The translations under genes were made by a program, and so were the position numbers. A stretch of 64,000 nt of DNA from Sycobia sp. Sy_11 (Eukaryota > Arthropoda > Insecta > Hymenoptera > Epichrysomallidae), in the NCBI GenBank assembly GCA_018907035.1, contig JACCIC010000358.1:62001-126000 (forward strand). Reading direction: 5' to 3'. Positions within the stretch are counted from its first letter, which is position 1. Every line of letters starts with the position of its first letter. Shown piece after piece: positions 35,301 to 46,283 of the stretch. A model generated the notes under the pieces. The model saw nothing but the letters and a program-made list of their open reading frames with translations, was not told the origin of the DNA and made no database searches.

Positions 35301-35912
35301 TGTGCTTAAGAAGATGTTAGAAGGATATGGTGCGGAGCAAGCGGACCTTAAAAACCATGATTTCCATATTCGTGGGACCGGACCACCGCGATTGGGACCT
35401 GCATCTGTGCGAACTACGTCACGCCATGAATACGGCGACGCAAACATCAACTAGTGTCACCTGCGTTTTTGAATTTCGGTCGGCAACCGCAACCGGTCAA
35501 AAGCTTAAGAAGAAAGGTTGAGGGACGCGAATTGGTTTCGTGGATCGACCCCGAGGTATGGAAGGACCGTATGCGGCGATTAGACGCGTTGAGGGACCTT
35601 GTCATCCGCGCCATCGACGGGGCACGGGCCACTCAAGAGAGATACTATAATCGGGGTAGGCGAGATGTGAGTTTCAGGGTGGGAGACCAAGTGTTGCGGA
35701 GGGTACGCGTGTCATCAAGTGGGACCCAGAGGTTCTCCTCTAAATTGGCTCCTAGGTACGAGGGCCCCTTTCAAATTTCCGATCAGCTTTCCGCGACGGT
35801 TTACGTGCTCGAGACGGGCTCGAATCGGCGAAACGCGAAAGTGCACGTTTCGGAACTAAAGGGATACAGCCCCTCACCTCGCGATGTTATCAGTTCCAGG
35901 CTCAGCTTTTAG
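32372..35912 (+). pseudogene. Gypsy pol: protease, reverse transcriptase, damaged RNase H and integrase
   Basis: The pol frame is open from 32372 to 34270. The protease shows the active-site-like stretch YRALFDPGAVVSLVG (aspartate near residue 247), with P instead of the usual S/T after the aspartate. The reverse transcriptase follows, with VDLKEAYFQIP and the catalytic YLDD near residues 556-559. A frameshift near 34250 and nonsense codons near 34309 and 34378 come next. RNase H is deleted in the middle: DFSTK at about 34467 joins LRRYLEGYKF directly. The integrase zinc region (CPECQRHK) and core (aspartates in AADVVEL and LSDNGTEF) remain, but a deletion near 35340 removes the catalytic glutamate. 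The integrase C-terminus reads on to 35912. It cannot encode a working set of enzymes. Confidence 0.9.
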
Positions 35913-36690
35913 GTTCGTGACGAGACATTTCTTTTCCTTGCACCTTCCTTTCCCTGTTTCCTGGTAGTTAGACCAGACCATCTACCCGCGGCATCAACAC
36001 CGCCGCGTGGGACCCGAGATGACACACCGGTAGCAGGGGCATCACCACAGCGACTGATAGCCGTCGTCACCCCGCGTCCTGTCAGCCGAGGGTCACGAAG
36101 GGTATCGGTAAGGGTGTTGGTGCAACTGTTGTTGGAGGCCATCGCCGGTCATTAAAGGGGACCCCCTGGGACGCGGGGCACCAGGACCGGAAGACCAGAG
36201 GACCGAGAGAGAGGAATCGGGCCGAGCAGGAGATGACCTAGGGGTAAGGTGAAACCCATCGACGGTAGTTAAACCAAGAGGGACGATCATCACCAGGCAA
36301 GGCCAACCACTAGACGCACACATCCAAGGGCGGAGTGGTGAAGAGGAAGAAGACAGGTCAAGAACACGACGTCCCATAGTTGTCGGACGAAGTCCGGCTT
36401 AGGGAGGGGAGATTTGTGACGAGCGTCACAAGGCACCGCGCCGATTTGTCCGGAAAACGACGACGCGCGCGCCATTCCGCGGACAAGAAAACCTTAAGGC
36501 GCTCGCGCGCGCCGTCGCGCCTTGTGCTCGGCACGGTCACTTCCTCCCCCCTGTTCGTCCCGCACACGAACCAAGAGGCAAATTTTTTCGGAATTTCAAT
36601 GGATTCAAGTTGAAAATAAATGAGAAGAAAAGGAATAACAACGAGATGACAAAGAACGATAATGAATTTTAATCATATCTTGTTTGTTAG
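35913..36690. other. GC-rich 3' untranslated region of the Gypsy element
   Basis: GC-rich sequence after pol up to about 36590, then AT-rich. No envelope-like open frame on the plus strand; minus-strand frames here are composition artefacts. Confidence 0.5.
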
Positions 36691-36707
36691 TGAAAAAGAA
36701 AAAAAAA
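36691..36707 (+). promoter_or_regulatory. Polypurine tract
   Basis: GAAAAAGAAAAAAAA-type purine run immediately before the TG that starts the 3' LTR; the expected priming site for plus-strand DNA synthesis. Confidence 0.65.
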
Positions 36708-36708
36708 T

Positions 36709-37811
36709 TGTATTACTATTATTATTATTATTAGCGATGTTATTATTTTTTATTATTATTTTACTGCTTCTTTCATAGTATCGTAAAAAAAGGATTGTTT
36801 TTGTAGGCATTTTACAAAATTGATATAGTAATAAATAATAGACATAAATTAGTTAATAAGAATAAATAAATAATAAGCATAAATTAGAAATAATAAGAAT
36901 AAAGTAGAGATAATAAGAATAAAGTAGAGAATATAAAATAGATGATAAGAGATAATGATAAATAATAGAAATAAATAAAGATAATAGAAAATAAGATAGC
37001 TGATAAGAAAGAATAGAAGGTATAGGGATAATAGAAGTAAAATAAGAATAGTATATATAATTATGAAATCTAGAGGTTGTTATATTTTTTTTTTCTTTAT
37101 TAAATTTAGAAACTGTTATAAAGGGCACTAACTATAATTATAATTTTTTTGATTGGTAATCTAAAGAGAAAATTTTTGTGTTAGACCTGTAAATTACTAG
37201 AGAAAAAAATATTAAACTGTAATTTATATTTAATATCCGTAAATTCATCAAACCCGATTCTTTTGTAAGCGCGTATTCGGCACGTCACGATCGCGGTCGG
37301 CCGTCGCCGGCCGCCGCCGAACTTCGCCCCCCTTATCCCATCCTTCTCCCCCGGCGAACGGGAGATGCGCGGGAGTCCGCTGTCGGCTACCGAACCAGTC
37401 GGTCATCGAAAAAGAGGGAGAGAGCCAGAGGACGAGAGGTGGTAAGAGTTGTGGAGGCCGGAGAGAGTAGTGATACGAAGGAAAGGCAGCGGAGGAAATT
37501 GAGAAAGGAACGGAGAAGTGAGTCGTGGGAGCGGTTGTTTGAAGTAAGGAGAGGCAGCGAGACGGAGAGCGAGGTCGGAAGCGGTACGGGTGTCGAGAGT
37601 GCGGTGGAGTGAGCTGGAGGGGGAGAGAGAGAGAGTGGACGACAGCAGGAGGGCCCAAGAGGACAGCAGAGTGAAGAGTCGAGAATCGGGAGACGAGCAG
37701 AGTTGGAAGAAACGAAAGAAAGAAAAAGAATCGAGAAAGGGGGCCACGTGGCTGCCGAGGATCTCCAACCGTCACACGTGAGTAATCCCCGTGGCAACAG
37801 CGAACCGACGA
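36709..37811 (+). repeat. 3' LTR of the Gypsy element, truncated
   Basis: Matches 26455-27570 nearly base for base; I count roughly 15 substitutions plus a shorter GA run. Similarity stops at about 37811, so the part carrying the polyadenylation signal and the terminal end is missing. Confidence 0.85.
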
Positions 37812-38280
37812 CGATGAATTTAGAGATGAAAAACGACCAAAATCCCGAAATCGGAATAGCGGGAAAAGTATATTTAAAACTATATTGTAACCGTGTTTGG
37901 GGAGACAGCTACTTATGTAGGTGCATCGCTGCTTCACTGCACACCGGAGAGAGAAAGCTGGCTGATAGGGGGAAAGGGAGAAGACGAGGAATGGAAGAAA
38001 TTGAGACACATAAAATAATAAACGATTTTTAATTGATTACGAATTATATTTACATAGGTCTTCCTCGCGCGCAGGACAATACTACGGCTAGCACGTTCGG
38101 TGTCGAGACTCAATATCCCGAGCGGATTCAGCGCGAAGTATCGCGGCATTATGATATTATATATTCGAAAGGGGGGCGAGATTCTACTCGATCATAGTAG
38201 ACTTTATATCAAATTTTATTTCAAAAGAATACCTTTTCATTTTAAAGCAATAGTTATTTTTGATTGATTAATTTTCCTTT
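37812..38280. other. Unassigned stretch after the broken LTR
   Basis: Mixed composition with a GC-rich patch at 38060-38140. No domain recognised. The abrupt change from LTR sequence at 37811 suggests a deletion or insertion junction. Confidence 0.35.
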
Positions 38281-39297
38281 TGCAGTTGATATAAATATTC
38301 ATTGTAATTATCAGTTATCATCGAATCGTTTCCTTTTGTTAAATCGAATTTGATAGGACGAGAATAAAAAGTCAAGCAAAGTTTCGGATTAGTCCATACA
38401 ATATCATCATTGGCTTGTAATTGAAGTTGGCTAAAAGTACTTAAAAATATTGTACTATCAGAAAGATAATAAAGATTACTTATAAATGTTCTTTGAGATT
38501 CTTCGTCAAGTATACTTTCATTAGTAGAAAATGAAACATTTGCATCCCACTTTTGACTCGTAGTTTACTAACCAGGCGCACCATCCATTCCCCATGTTCC
38601 AATTAATGTCAAATATTTATTTATTATTTTACTAAATTATTTATCATTTAATGTTAATAATAGTCTTTTTGTCGTGTGTCTTAATAAGGAAAAAAGTTAA
38701 ACAGTTGCTCCGAACTGCGTAAATTGTATATTTTCATAATATCAAGTTTTTTTAGCACTTACAATTTTTTGTACGATGGATGCAACTTTTTTCCATGAAG
38801 ATTTAAATTATAAGGTCTTAAACTATTTTTGCTTAGTTTTAAACCTACATACATCACCAGATTTTTATTAATATACTGCTCATCTTCATATGAATCTCCG
38901 TCAGAAAATTGTACGTCATCAACAAGCTAACTTTTCCGCTCTCATTTTGGCTCTGTTTCCTTTTCAAAAATTTAGTTTCTTTTTGTTTGAGCTCCCAAAA
39001 GTTCTTGAACAGTACTATTTAAAGAGACATCATAAAGACGCCTATATTTCGTAGTACACGAACCATCTTTGAAGGACGAATGCAATCGACCTTTTTTTAT
39101 ATTCAAAGTATCGGATTCAGATTTCATATTATAATTATCAATAGTGCCTATATTTGGTAGACATGACCTGCAGTTGACAACTAAATCGTTCTTTAGAAAG
39201 TCTTTATATTTATGAATAAATCTATTTTTTTGCGACTAATAGCTTTCCATTTATTTTTAAATTTTGTCAAAAACTATCGCATCCAAATCTGTTTAAC
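38281..39297 (-). pseudogene. Transib (RAG1-like) transposase relic
   Basis: Minus-strand blocks resemble the core of Transib transposases, the family related to RAG1. The blocks are: 38985-39215 (NDLVVNCRSCLPNIG, then SSFKDGSCTTKYRRLYD); 38764-38935 (MYVGLKLSKNSLRPYNLNLH, then GKKLHPSYKKL); and 38281-38625. The last begins GTWGMDGAPG, where the first catalytic aspartate of the DDE triad is expected. It continues with a STFSQLQLQANDDIVWTNPK block and YSRPIKFDLTKGND, comparable to the RAG1/Transib region after that aspartate. Stops and frame changes separate the blocks, and the C-terminal half with the other catalytic residues is absent. The N-terminal end is cut by the mariner at 39300. Family assignment is from motif recall only. 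Confidence 0.55.
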
Positions 39298-39299
39298 TA

Positions 39300-40585
39300 T
39301 TAGGAGTGTGAATAAGTCTTTCCCGTTTTTTGTAAGAGATGGCGCCACCAATACTGTGCGAGTATTCAATGGTTACATATGTCATAATCAAAGCTTATTC
39401 ATATGTCAACAATTCCATACTAACACATTAGTTAAAATTTTTTCGCATCATAAATTTTTGATATTGTGAAAATGTCGAAATTTGAGCCGAGTCGACGTCA
39501 TTTGCGGGAAGTTTCACTTTATTGGTTCAATTTGAAGAAATCTGCTGTCGAGACGCATCGATTGCTTCAGGAGGCTTATGGAGAAGGTTGTGTCGATCAT
39601 TCAAGTGTTCGCGGATGGTTTCGACGCTTCAAAAGCGGTGATTTCGACGTGGAAGACAAGGAGCGTTCCGGGCGGCCGCAAATCTTTGAAGATCGAGAAT
39701 TGGCGACTTTGCTTGATCAAGATTCTTGTCAAACGCAAGAAGAACTTGCTGAAGCATTGGGAGTTGACCGAACAACCATTTCCAAGCGTTTGAAAGCCAT
39801 GGGAATGATCCAAAAGCAAGGAAATTGGGTGCCGTACGAACTGAAGCTGAGAGACGTCGAACGGCGTTTTTTCACTTGCGAACAGCTGCTTCAGCGACAT
39901 AAAAGAAAGGATTTTCTGCATCGCATCGTGACTGGCGATGAAAAGTAGATACGTTACGATAATCCGAAGCGAAGAAAATCATGGGGACTACCCGGCCATG
40001 CATCATCATCGACGGCCAAGCCAAATATTCATGGCGCCAAGCTCATGCTCTGTATATGGTGGGACCAGCTAGGTGTGGTTTACTATGAGCTTCTGAAACC
40101 GAATGAAAGGATCACAGGCGAGGTCTATCGACGACAATTGATGCGTTTGAGCCGCGCACTGCGAGAAAAACGGCCACAATACTCCGACAGGCACGACAAA
40201 GTTATTTTGCAACATGACAATGCTCGCCCACATGTTGCACCGCCGGTGAAAACATACTTAGAAACGCTCAAATGGGAAGTCCTACCCCACCCGCCGTATA
40301 GTCCAGACGTTGCTCCGTCTGATTACCATCTCTTCAGATCGATGACGCATGGCCTGGCTGACCAGCACTTCCATTCCTACGAGGAAGCCAAAAAATGGGT
40401 GGATGACTGGATAGAGGCCAAACCGGTCGAATTTTTTCGCAACGGGATTCGTATGTTGCCAGAAAGATGGGAAAAAGTTGTAGCTAGCGATGGCCAATAC
40501 TTTCAATAATTCATTTGTAACCATTTTTTCACAATAAAGGCTCAAAATTTGAAAAAAAACGGGAAAGACTTATTCACATACCTGA
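39300..40585 (+). mobile_element. mariner transposon, second copy
   Basis: A 1286-bp element with TA at 39298-39299 and 40586-40587. The same terminal inverted repeats as at 1400..2687 (GTGAATAAGTCTTTCCCG near both tips), in opposite orientation. Only a few base differences from the first copy by eye. Confidence 0.95.
39466..40509 (+). pseudogene. mariner transposase with one nonsense codon
   Basis: Same 347-codon gene as at 1478..2521, but the codon for W161 in the GDEKW motif is TAG (39946-39948). This cuts the product just after the first catalytic aspartate. The remainder stays open to the normal stop, with D251 and D286 still encoded. A single G-to-A change explains the defect, so inactivation is recent relative to the old mariner scrap at 46284. 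Confidence 0.93.
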
Positions 40586-40587
40586 TA

Positions 40588-41571
40588 CTTTATCGGAAAA
40601 TTTTATTTAAATAAATCATGTAATCATTTCAATTCATGTATAAGAAACTCAATTTTTGTTTTTTCTTTCTACAACTGTAACTTCGAAGAATTTACATAAT
40701 TCTAAATATTTTATTTTAAAATCCATAATATACTTTGTATATTAAATATATAAGTTCTATTATTGTTATAATCATATAACTTTAAAAACTATCTCAGAAG
40801 CAGATCAAAGAAATGCAACGTTTGATAGAATCCGGGTTAATAAATTAATAAAAATTGTAGAGTTTTAGCTAGTATTTCAAGCCTCATAGAATTAGGAGAA
40901 TTAATTTGATTGCGAGACAGAGACAGAGAATTCTATGAATTAGTAGATAGGGTACAATTGGCGAATTTATAAAAGAATCCATTTTTCTCAATAAATACCA
41001 ACTTTAGAAGAAAAATGTATAGAACAAAAAAGACGTATTTTTATCCGATCTATAAGTCTTGTTCTAGACATTTTGTCAAATTTTTCATATTTTTTAAAAT
41101 GTCACCGAAAAACTACATGCTTCAATATTTTAACCTCGAAAATGTTATTTTAATAATTTTTTTCCACGATAATCGCAACCAGCGACTAAATTTACTATTC
41201 CATGTATGAAATTTTCGTTTACTTTCATAGAATTATTTAATTTTATAGGTCTTTTTAATTTGAAATTAGATTGCAGGTTAACAAATACATATATCAAAAA
41301 AGGCGTATAAATATATCTCTTATGAGCATTAAAAAAAATCTTTTATGAGCATTTAAAAAAAATCGCTAAAATCTGTTAAGAATGGAAACTGTAAAATTTT
41401 GGACATTCTTTTCCTTCTCTTCTTATCTTGTTTGTTTGTGAATTGTTTTGGTCAGCGAGATAATTTTGTAATATTATTGTAAGAACATCTATTGTAATTT
41501 TGTGATAATATTGTGACAAGAGGAAGTCTACTATTTGAATTGTGTTTTAATATATAAAAGGATAAGCAGAA
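40588..41571. other. Unassigned AT-rich stretch
   Basis: No coding signal; short duplicated phrase CTTATGAGCATTAAAAAAA around 41325-41365. Confidence 0.4.
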
Positions 41572-43281
41572 ATGTCGACCGACAATACCATAGCGGAGTT
41601 AAGAGATTTTTTAAGGAAAGAGATTTATACATGACGGGAAAAAAGAATGAGTTGATTTTGCATTTAGAAGCATTCAATCTCGATATTTGGAGTGAAATTG
41701 AAACCGAGAAAGTATAACGTCAGCAGCAAGATGAAGTAAGAGAGCAGCAACGACATCAAGATATAGAAGAACGACAACGAAAGCAAGAAAATAATTTAAT
41801 AGCTAGGGAGCTTAAAATTGTGGGAAATGAAAGGGATTTGCTCAAAAGAGAAGTGGAGATACTTCAACGAGAGAGAAGCCTTAGCACGTAATCACCAGCC
41901 ATGGTAAGAAGTAATGGAAGCGAGATATCAAATCAGTATAGTATACGCGGAATCAGCGATGTATTAAGTGATTTTGATGGCTGAAATAATAATTTCTGGA
42001 GATGGCATCAATAAGTGCAATTACTTACGGCCACGTATGAGATCGATCAGAGAAAAGCTAAAATTCTGATCAGTTCAAAATTAAAAGGGGCAGCGGCCGA
42101 TTGGTTCCATTCGAAGACGGAACATATTACAATGCCTTATACATATTTATTAGAGGAAATGAAAGAAATATATGATAACCGACCAAGTAAGTTGGCCATG
42201 ATGAAAAATTCAGCGAGTATTTTCATAATAAGATAGTAGTGGCGAACCAGGTGCCTATACCAAACGACGAGCTGATCGACGGCGTAACAGATACGTACTT
42301 ACGTGATCAGGCTCGTATGATGCATTTCATCGAAAAAACTCATGTTTTAAGAGCTTTTGAAAAGATAACTTTGCAACCAAAGAGATTGGTAGATAGAGAA
42401 AAAAGGAGCGTCCGTGGAAGTACACATACAACGGAAAAAATAGAATTTAAAAGAAAACCGATCCATTGCTTTAACTGTCAAGAAACTGGACATTATTTTT
42501 CGGAATGTCCGAAACCGAAGAGGCAGTAGGGATCTTGTTTTGAGTGCGATTCTACTTTTCACAAAAGAGACGAGTACCCTCAGTTGCGGCGCAACCAGCG
42601 AAGCAGTCAAGATATTCGGAGAGAACCGAATCCTACAACATCTATGAACGTGATGCAGCCAGTATTTCAGCCGCCATACCTTCTTTCTTTGAGTTATGCG
42701 GTCATCAATAAAAACAATGAAAACTGTAAGTACACATTAAGTGCGGCGTTAGACTCGGGATCTCCGATTAGCTTCATTAAAGAAAGATTTGTATCGTTTG
42801 AAGCTAGATCTTCATTATCTAAAAGCAATCCAGGATTCAGCGGAATAAATGGATCGCCAATGGAAGCAATAACGATTTTTAGAAATGAATTTGAAATAGA
42901 AGGGATTGCACTAGATGTAGAATTTTATGTTGTACCGGAAAATTGATCGCTAGTATAGCAATTCTGGGACGTGATTTTGCGAAACGACTGTTAATTACGT
43001 TTATAGGAGAAGAGGGTAAACTTATGATTAGAAAGAAAGGAGACAAAAATTTTAATTACGATATGAACAATGCGATTTTGAAATTAATGAATATTGATTA
43101 TACATGTACAAATTCTATAGAAGAGCAACTGAAAATAAATTTAAACGTAGACATCGAAACGACGAGAGTCTTACGTGTAAGTTCAAATCTGATTATTCCT
43201 GCCTTATATTGTATTTATTTAACTGCAATAGTTTCAATATTGTTTAAATTGTGTTTTCTTTATTTATTACCACCATCCTGA
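41572..43281 (+). pseudogene. Gypsy gag-protease relic with SAP-like N-terminus
   Basis: Fragment of an LTR retroelement without reverse transcriptase. The N-terminus reads MSTDNTIAELRDFLRK and, after a one-base shift, DLYMTGKKNELILHLEAF, which fits a SAP DNA-binding fold. A glutamine/glutamate-rich coiled-coil-like stretch follows (41720-41890). Next is a capsid-like block at 42015-42236 (ISSKLKGAAADWFHSK), then a zinc knuckle CFNCQETGHYFSEC near 42470-42512. An aspartic protease follows, with LDSGSPISFIKE (42750-42790) and SIAILGRDF near 42955. Coding traces end at 43281 next to a (TA)n tract. Frames change at least four times. No LTRs were recognised. Confidence 0.75.
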
Positions 43282-43291
43282 CAATCCATCT

Positions 43292-43296
<5 letters not shown>

Positions 43297-43338
<42 letters not shown>
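43297..43338. repeat. (TA)n microsatellite
   Basis: About 20 TA units, immediately after the gag-protease relic. Confidence 0.95.
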
Positions 43339-43341
<3 letters not shown>

Positions 43342-43752
43342 AAGATTGAGTAAATGTAATTTATTTTGAAATCCCCTGTCCTTCTCATCCTATTGCGGCG
43401 TCAACATGTTCAATTTTTTTGATATCGTAAAAAAGTTCAGTTGTCAAACCCTATTTTCTTTCGTCACGATTATTCGGCATGATTATTTTCGAAAAAAGAA
43501 TCGAAATCTATATTTATTGTAACAAAAAACATATTCGTAATGAACATACTAAAAAAATAAATACGCTAATTTTTAAAGAAATCAAATATGAATGCTTTTC
43601 GCAAGCATAGGTAGAATTCGTAAACTTTCGAAATAATCATAGATGAAATGTTAAATTTTTCTTCAGAATATCGGTTGAACCAAAAAAATAGATAGAACAC
43701 AAAAGATGCACTTTTATGAAATCTACAATTCTTTTTTTAAATAATTGACATG

Positions 43753-44127
43753 GATAGAAGCGTAAAGCCTATTTCGAACCACGATGGTAATCATTTTTTG
43801 TACACTAGCAGTCCTGTTTTACCACTTCCTACCGATGGGAATTACAGTCTTTAACTAACTGTACTTCAAAAAACAATGCTGAAGTATTTTTACTAAAAAA
43901 TTACAGTTTTTTACTTATTGCACTTCAGTAAGTACATATATTACATGCTGAAGTGCAGTTAATAAAAAACTGTAATTCCTGTCAGTATGTGAAGTGGAAA
44001 AACAGGGACTGGTAGTGTGCAAAAAACTATTACTATCGTGGTTCGAAATGGTTGGGCCATTTGTATATCGGGGTAGTAACTTACCTCGGGGTTGTGACAC
44101 TTTTTATTTGGGCTTTACGCTTCTATC
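43753..44127. mobile_element. Foldback MITE family 2, copy A
   Basis: A 375-bp palindromic element. The tips GATAGAAGCGTAAAGCC (43753) and GGCTTTACGCTTCTATC (44111-44127) are exact inverses. The arms share TTCGAACCACGATGGTAAT (or a variant), AGTCCCTGTTT and GAATTACAG. No coding capacity. A rearranged second copy is at 45650..45905. Confidence 0.85.
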
Positions 44128-45158
44128 TTTGACTATCTTCGTGTCTGCCCATAACCTATAAACGGTCATAGATAAATTACTTGTGCGAAATAATCAGGTA
44201 TATTTATATCATCTATATAATGGTTCACCTTCCCTGCCGCGATGCCGCAATGCACTTGGCTGCGTTGTTCGACACCCCCTACATGTTGTCATTTTTAGGC
44301 TGTGTCTGATATTTCATTAAATTGTAACATTTTTTTTACTCCCTTTTAAAGTGATATAGACTAATTGTTAGCAAGTGAGATTTTTTTGAGCTAAACTGTC
44401 AATTTCCATAATTGTGTAAAAAATATTTTTAGTATGCCTCTTCTTAAATTAAAAATTAGTCGTAAACAATATAGATAGTAAAATAATTTTATTAAAATTA
44501 TGTAAAAACTAACAGTATGATAAGAATGTACTTTTGAACACAAAGTCTATATACCAACAGTTGTTATAATTAGCTGTGCAAGCTTTAAAAATAATAGTTA
44601 AGTTATTGAGAGTACAAAAGAAAAGAAAATTTTCGCTAATTCGCTATTGAAATAAATGAAATAAAACTTCTCGTGTATTAAAGCTAATTGCTTTAATATT
44701 ATAGCTAATTTGCTATAAAGCAAGAAACTAAAAAGTATATATTTTTTATTGTTTTGTTAAGAATAATGAACTTTTTTGTTGATTGGTTTGACTGCCGAGA
44801 TTCCTTAACGATTCCTTAACATTCTGACATAGTATCAAAGAGTATAGAAAATAGACAACTTAGAAAAGTAATAATGAAAAAGTTTTTGTTGAATATCAAC
44901 TGGATTACTAAAAATTGTCACCTATTAAGCATAATATTTAATAACTGCAGAATAATTATATGCGCAAATGATGAAAAAATATTACTTCAATTTTTAAGAC
45001 TCTTCAGTTAGGACTCTTCAACCTCTCATTACTCATTGATGGGGATTGATGTTCTATAAACTCTAATCATATACTATTTTATTTTCAATTTTATAATTTT
45101 TAAAATAATGTATACAGAGTCTATTATTATAGATATATGTGCATATATGTCATTTATT
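44128..45158. other. Unassigned AT-rich stretch
   Basis: No gene recognised in about 1 kb. A repeated AAAGCTAATTGCTTTAATATTATAGCTAATTTGC-like phrase is near 44680-44720. Confidence 0.4.
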
Positions 45159-45371
45159 TTATTCGCGTATTCTTCTTTTTACTTTGATTAAGTTTTTCTT
45201 TTCTTTATTTAGTGATTGAGTTGATATAGATTTTTCATTAGCAGTGTTCAGTGATACAGGTGCAGTTTCATTGATCTCGTCATCATCCGACAATTCTGTA
45301 TCCGCCTTAAAATTCCATTCTTCTTCTGGCATTGGATTTTCGTATTTATGCTTTATATGCATCCACAACCT
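45159..45371 (-). CDS. Candidate terminal exon of an unknown gene
   Basis: A minus-strand open stretch after a good acceptor (ATTTTATAG at about 45372-45380) reads RLWMHIKHKYENPMPEEEW and then an acidic, serine/threonine-rich tail ending KVKRRIRE and a stop. The aromatic-charged start and the splice site look like a real last exon, but no upstream exon was found among the foldback elements to its right, and I do not recognise the family. It may be a leftover of a disrupted gene. Confidence 0.35.
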   Translation of the reverse strand, partial: RLWMHIKHKYENPMPEEEWNFKADTELSDDDEINETAPVSLNTANEKSISTQSLNKEKKNLIKVKRRIRE

Positions 45372-45482
45372 CTATAAAATATATATTTTGTAATAAATCA
45401 AATGACATGTATTATAAAAAAATCCATGTTTACAAAAATAGCTTTATCAATAGATTTTTTAAAAGGAATGAAGTATTAATTA

Positions 45483-45645
45483 TAAATTGTACTTATGTCG
45501 ACCGTTGTAAACTAAATTAATAAATATTTTTATCAGTCTTACAGTTTTAATACAAATCTAGTACACTAATATAATGAAAGTTCGATTGTCCATGTTTATA
45601 ATTACCCGGTAGAATCTGAAATAGAAAGTAATAGGCATGGATAGA
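45483..45645. mobile_element. Foldback MITE family 1, single arm
   Basis: Matches the left arm of the copy at 484..965 (ATTAATAAATATTTTTATC, then AGTCTTACAG, then AGAATCTGAAATAGAAA). The second arm is missing; a family 2 foldback element begins five bases later, at 45650. Confidence 0.75.
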
Positions 45646-45649
45646 AGAT

Positions 45650-45905
45650 AGAAGATAAAGCCCATATAAAAAGTGTTACTAATCCGAGGTAAGTTTAAGT
45701 TACTACTCAGACATATAGCTGGGACAACCATTTCGAATCACGATAGTAACAGTTTTTTGTACATTACCAGTCCCTGTTTCACCCTTCACATACTGACAGG
45801 AATTACAGTATTTTACTGACTGCACTTCAGGATGTAATATATGACTACTAGTGTCCAAAAAACTATTTGCACCATGGTTCGAAATAGGTAGTAACTTCCC
45901 AGATA
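45650..45905. mobile_element. Foldback MITE family 2, copy B (truncated)
   Basis: Begins GATAGAAGATAGAAG and matches the inverse of the right arm of 43753..44127, through TTCGAATCACGATAGTAAC, ACCAGTCCCTGTTTC and ACAGGAATTACAG. The second arm is shortened and ends near 45905. It adjoins the family 1 single arm, suggesting nested insertion. Confidence 0.75.
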
Positions 45906-46112
45906 ACAGTGTGTGCCAAGCTTGCATGCGCCTGCATGATTTCCTGCCCATTTTCGTTGCAATTGCGCAAAATCATTGACAAGCAACAAAATTTGAATTA
46001 TTACAGGAAACACACAAGTACAAACTGTTTTAAAGAATAAGCAAAGAAACTTCAATATATATCGGCAATATGCAGCTATGCAATTCTGTATTTTTATTTT
46101 TAATATATAATG

Positions 46113-46113
<1 letters not shown>

Positions 46114-46165
<52 letters not shown>
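46114..46165. repeat. (TA)n microsatellite
   Basis: About 25 perfect TA units. Confidence 0.95.
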
Positions 46166-46166
<1 letters not shown>

Positions 46167-46283
46167 CGAACTTAGTTCCCGACCTTCACGTTTCAATGGT
46201 GATATAAGTAGTACGAAAAGTCAGATGTGTTTGATCTAGTTCTTATTTTTTAGTTTTAGCATTTACCAATTAAAAAAGACGAG

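Larger units (their letters stand above)
26455..37811 (+). mobile_element. Defective Ty3/Gypsy LTR retrotransposon
   Basis: Long direct repeats at 26455-27570 and 36709-37811 are the matching parts of two LTRs. Between them lie a primer-binding site (27967), gag (31387), a broken pol (32372-35912) and a purine tract (36691-36707), all on the plus strand and in Ty3/Gypsy order (protease, reverse transcriptase, RNase H, integrase). The 3' LTR stops short of the part holding the AATAAA signal. Pol carries nonsense codons and at least two deletions. The gag-pol core is markedly GC-rich, while the leader and the U3-like part of the LTR are very AT-rich. Confidence 0.88.

Noticed and set aside
36853..37128. 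Minus-strand tyrosine/isoleucine/serine-rich frame (91 codons)
   Set aside because: Lies in the AT-rich U3-like part of the 3' LTR; composition artefact.
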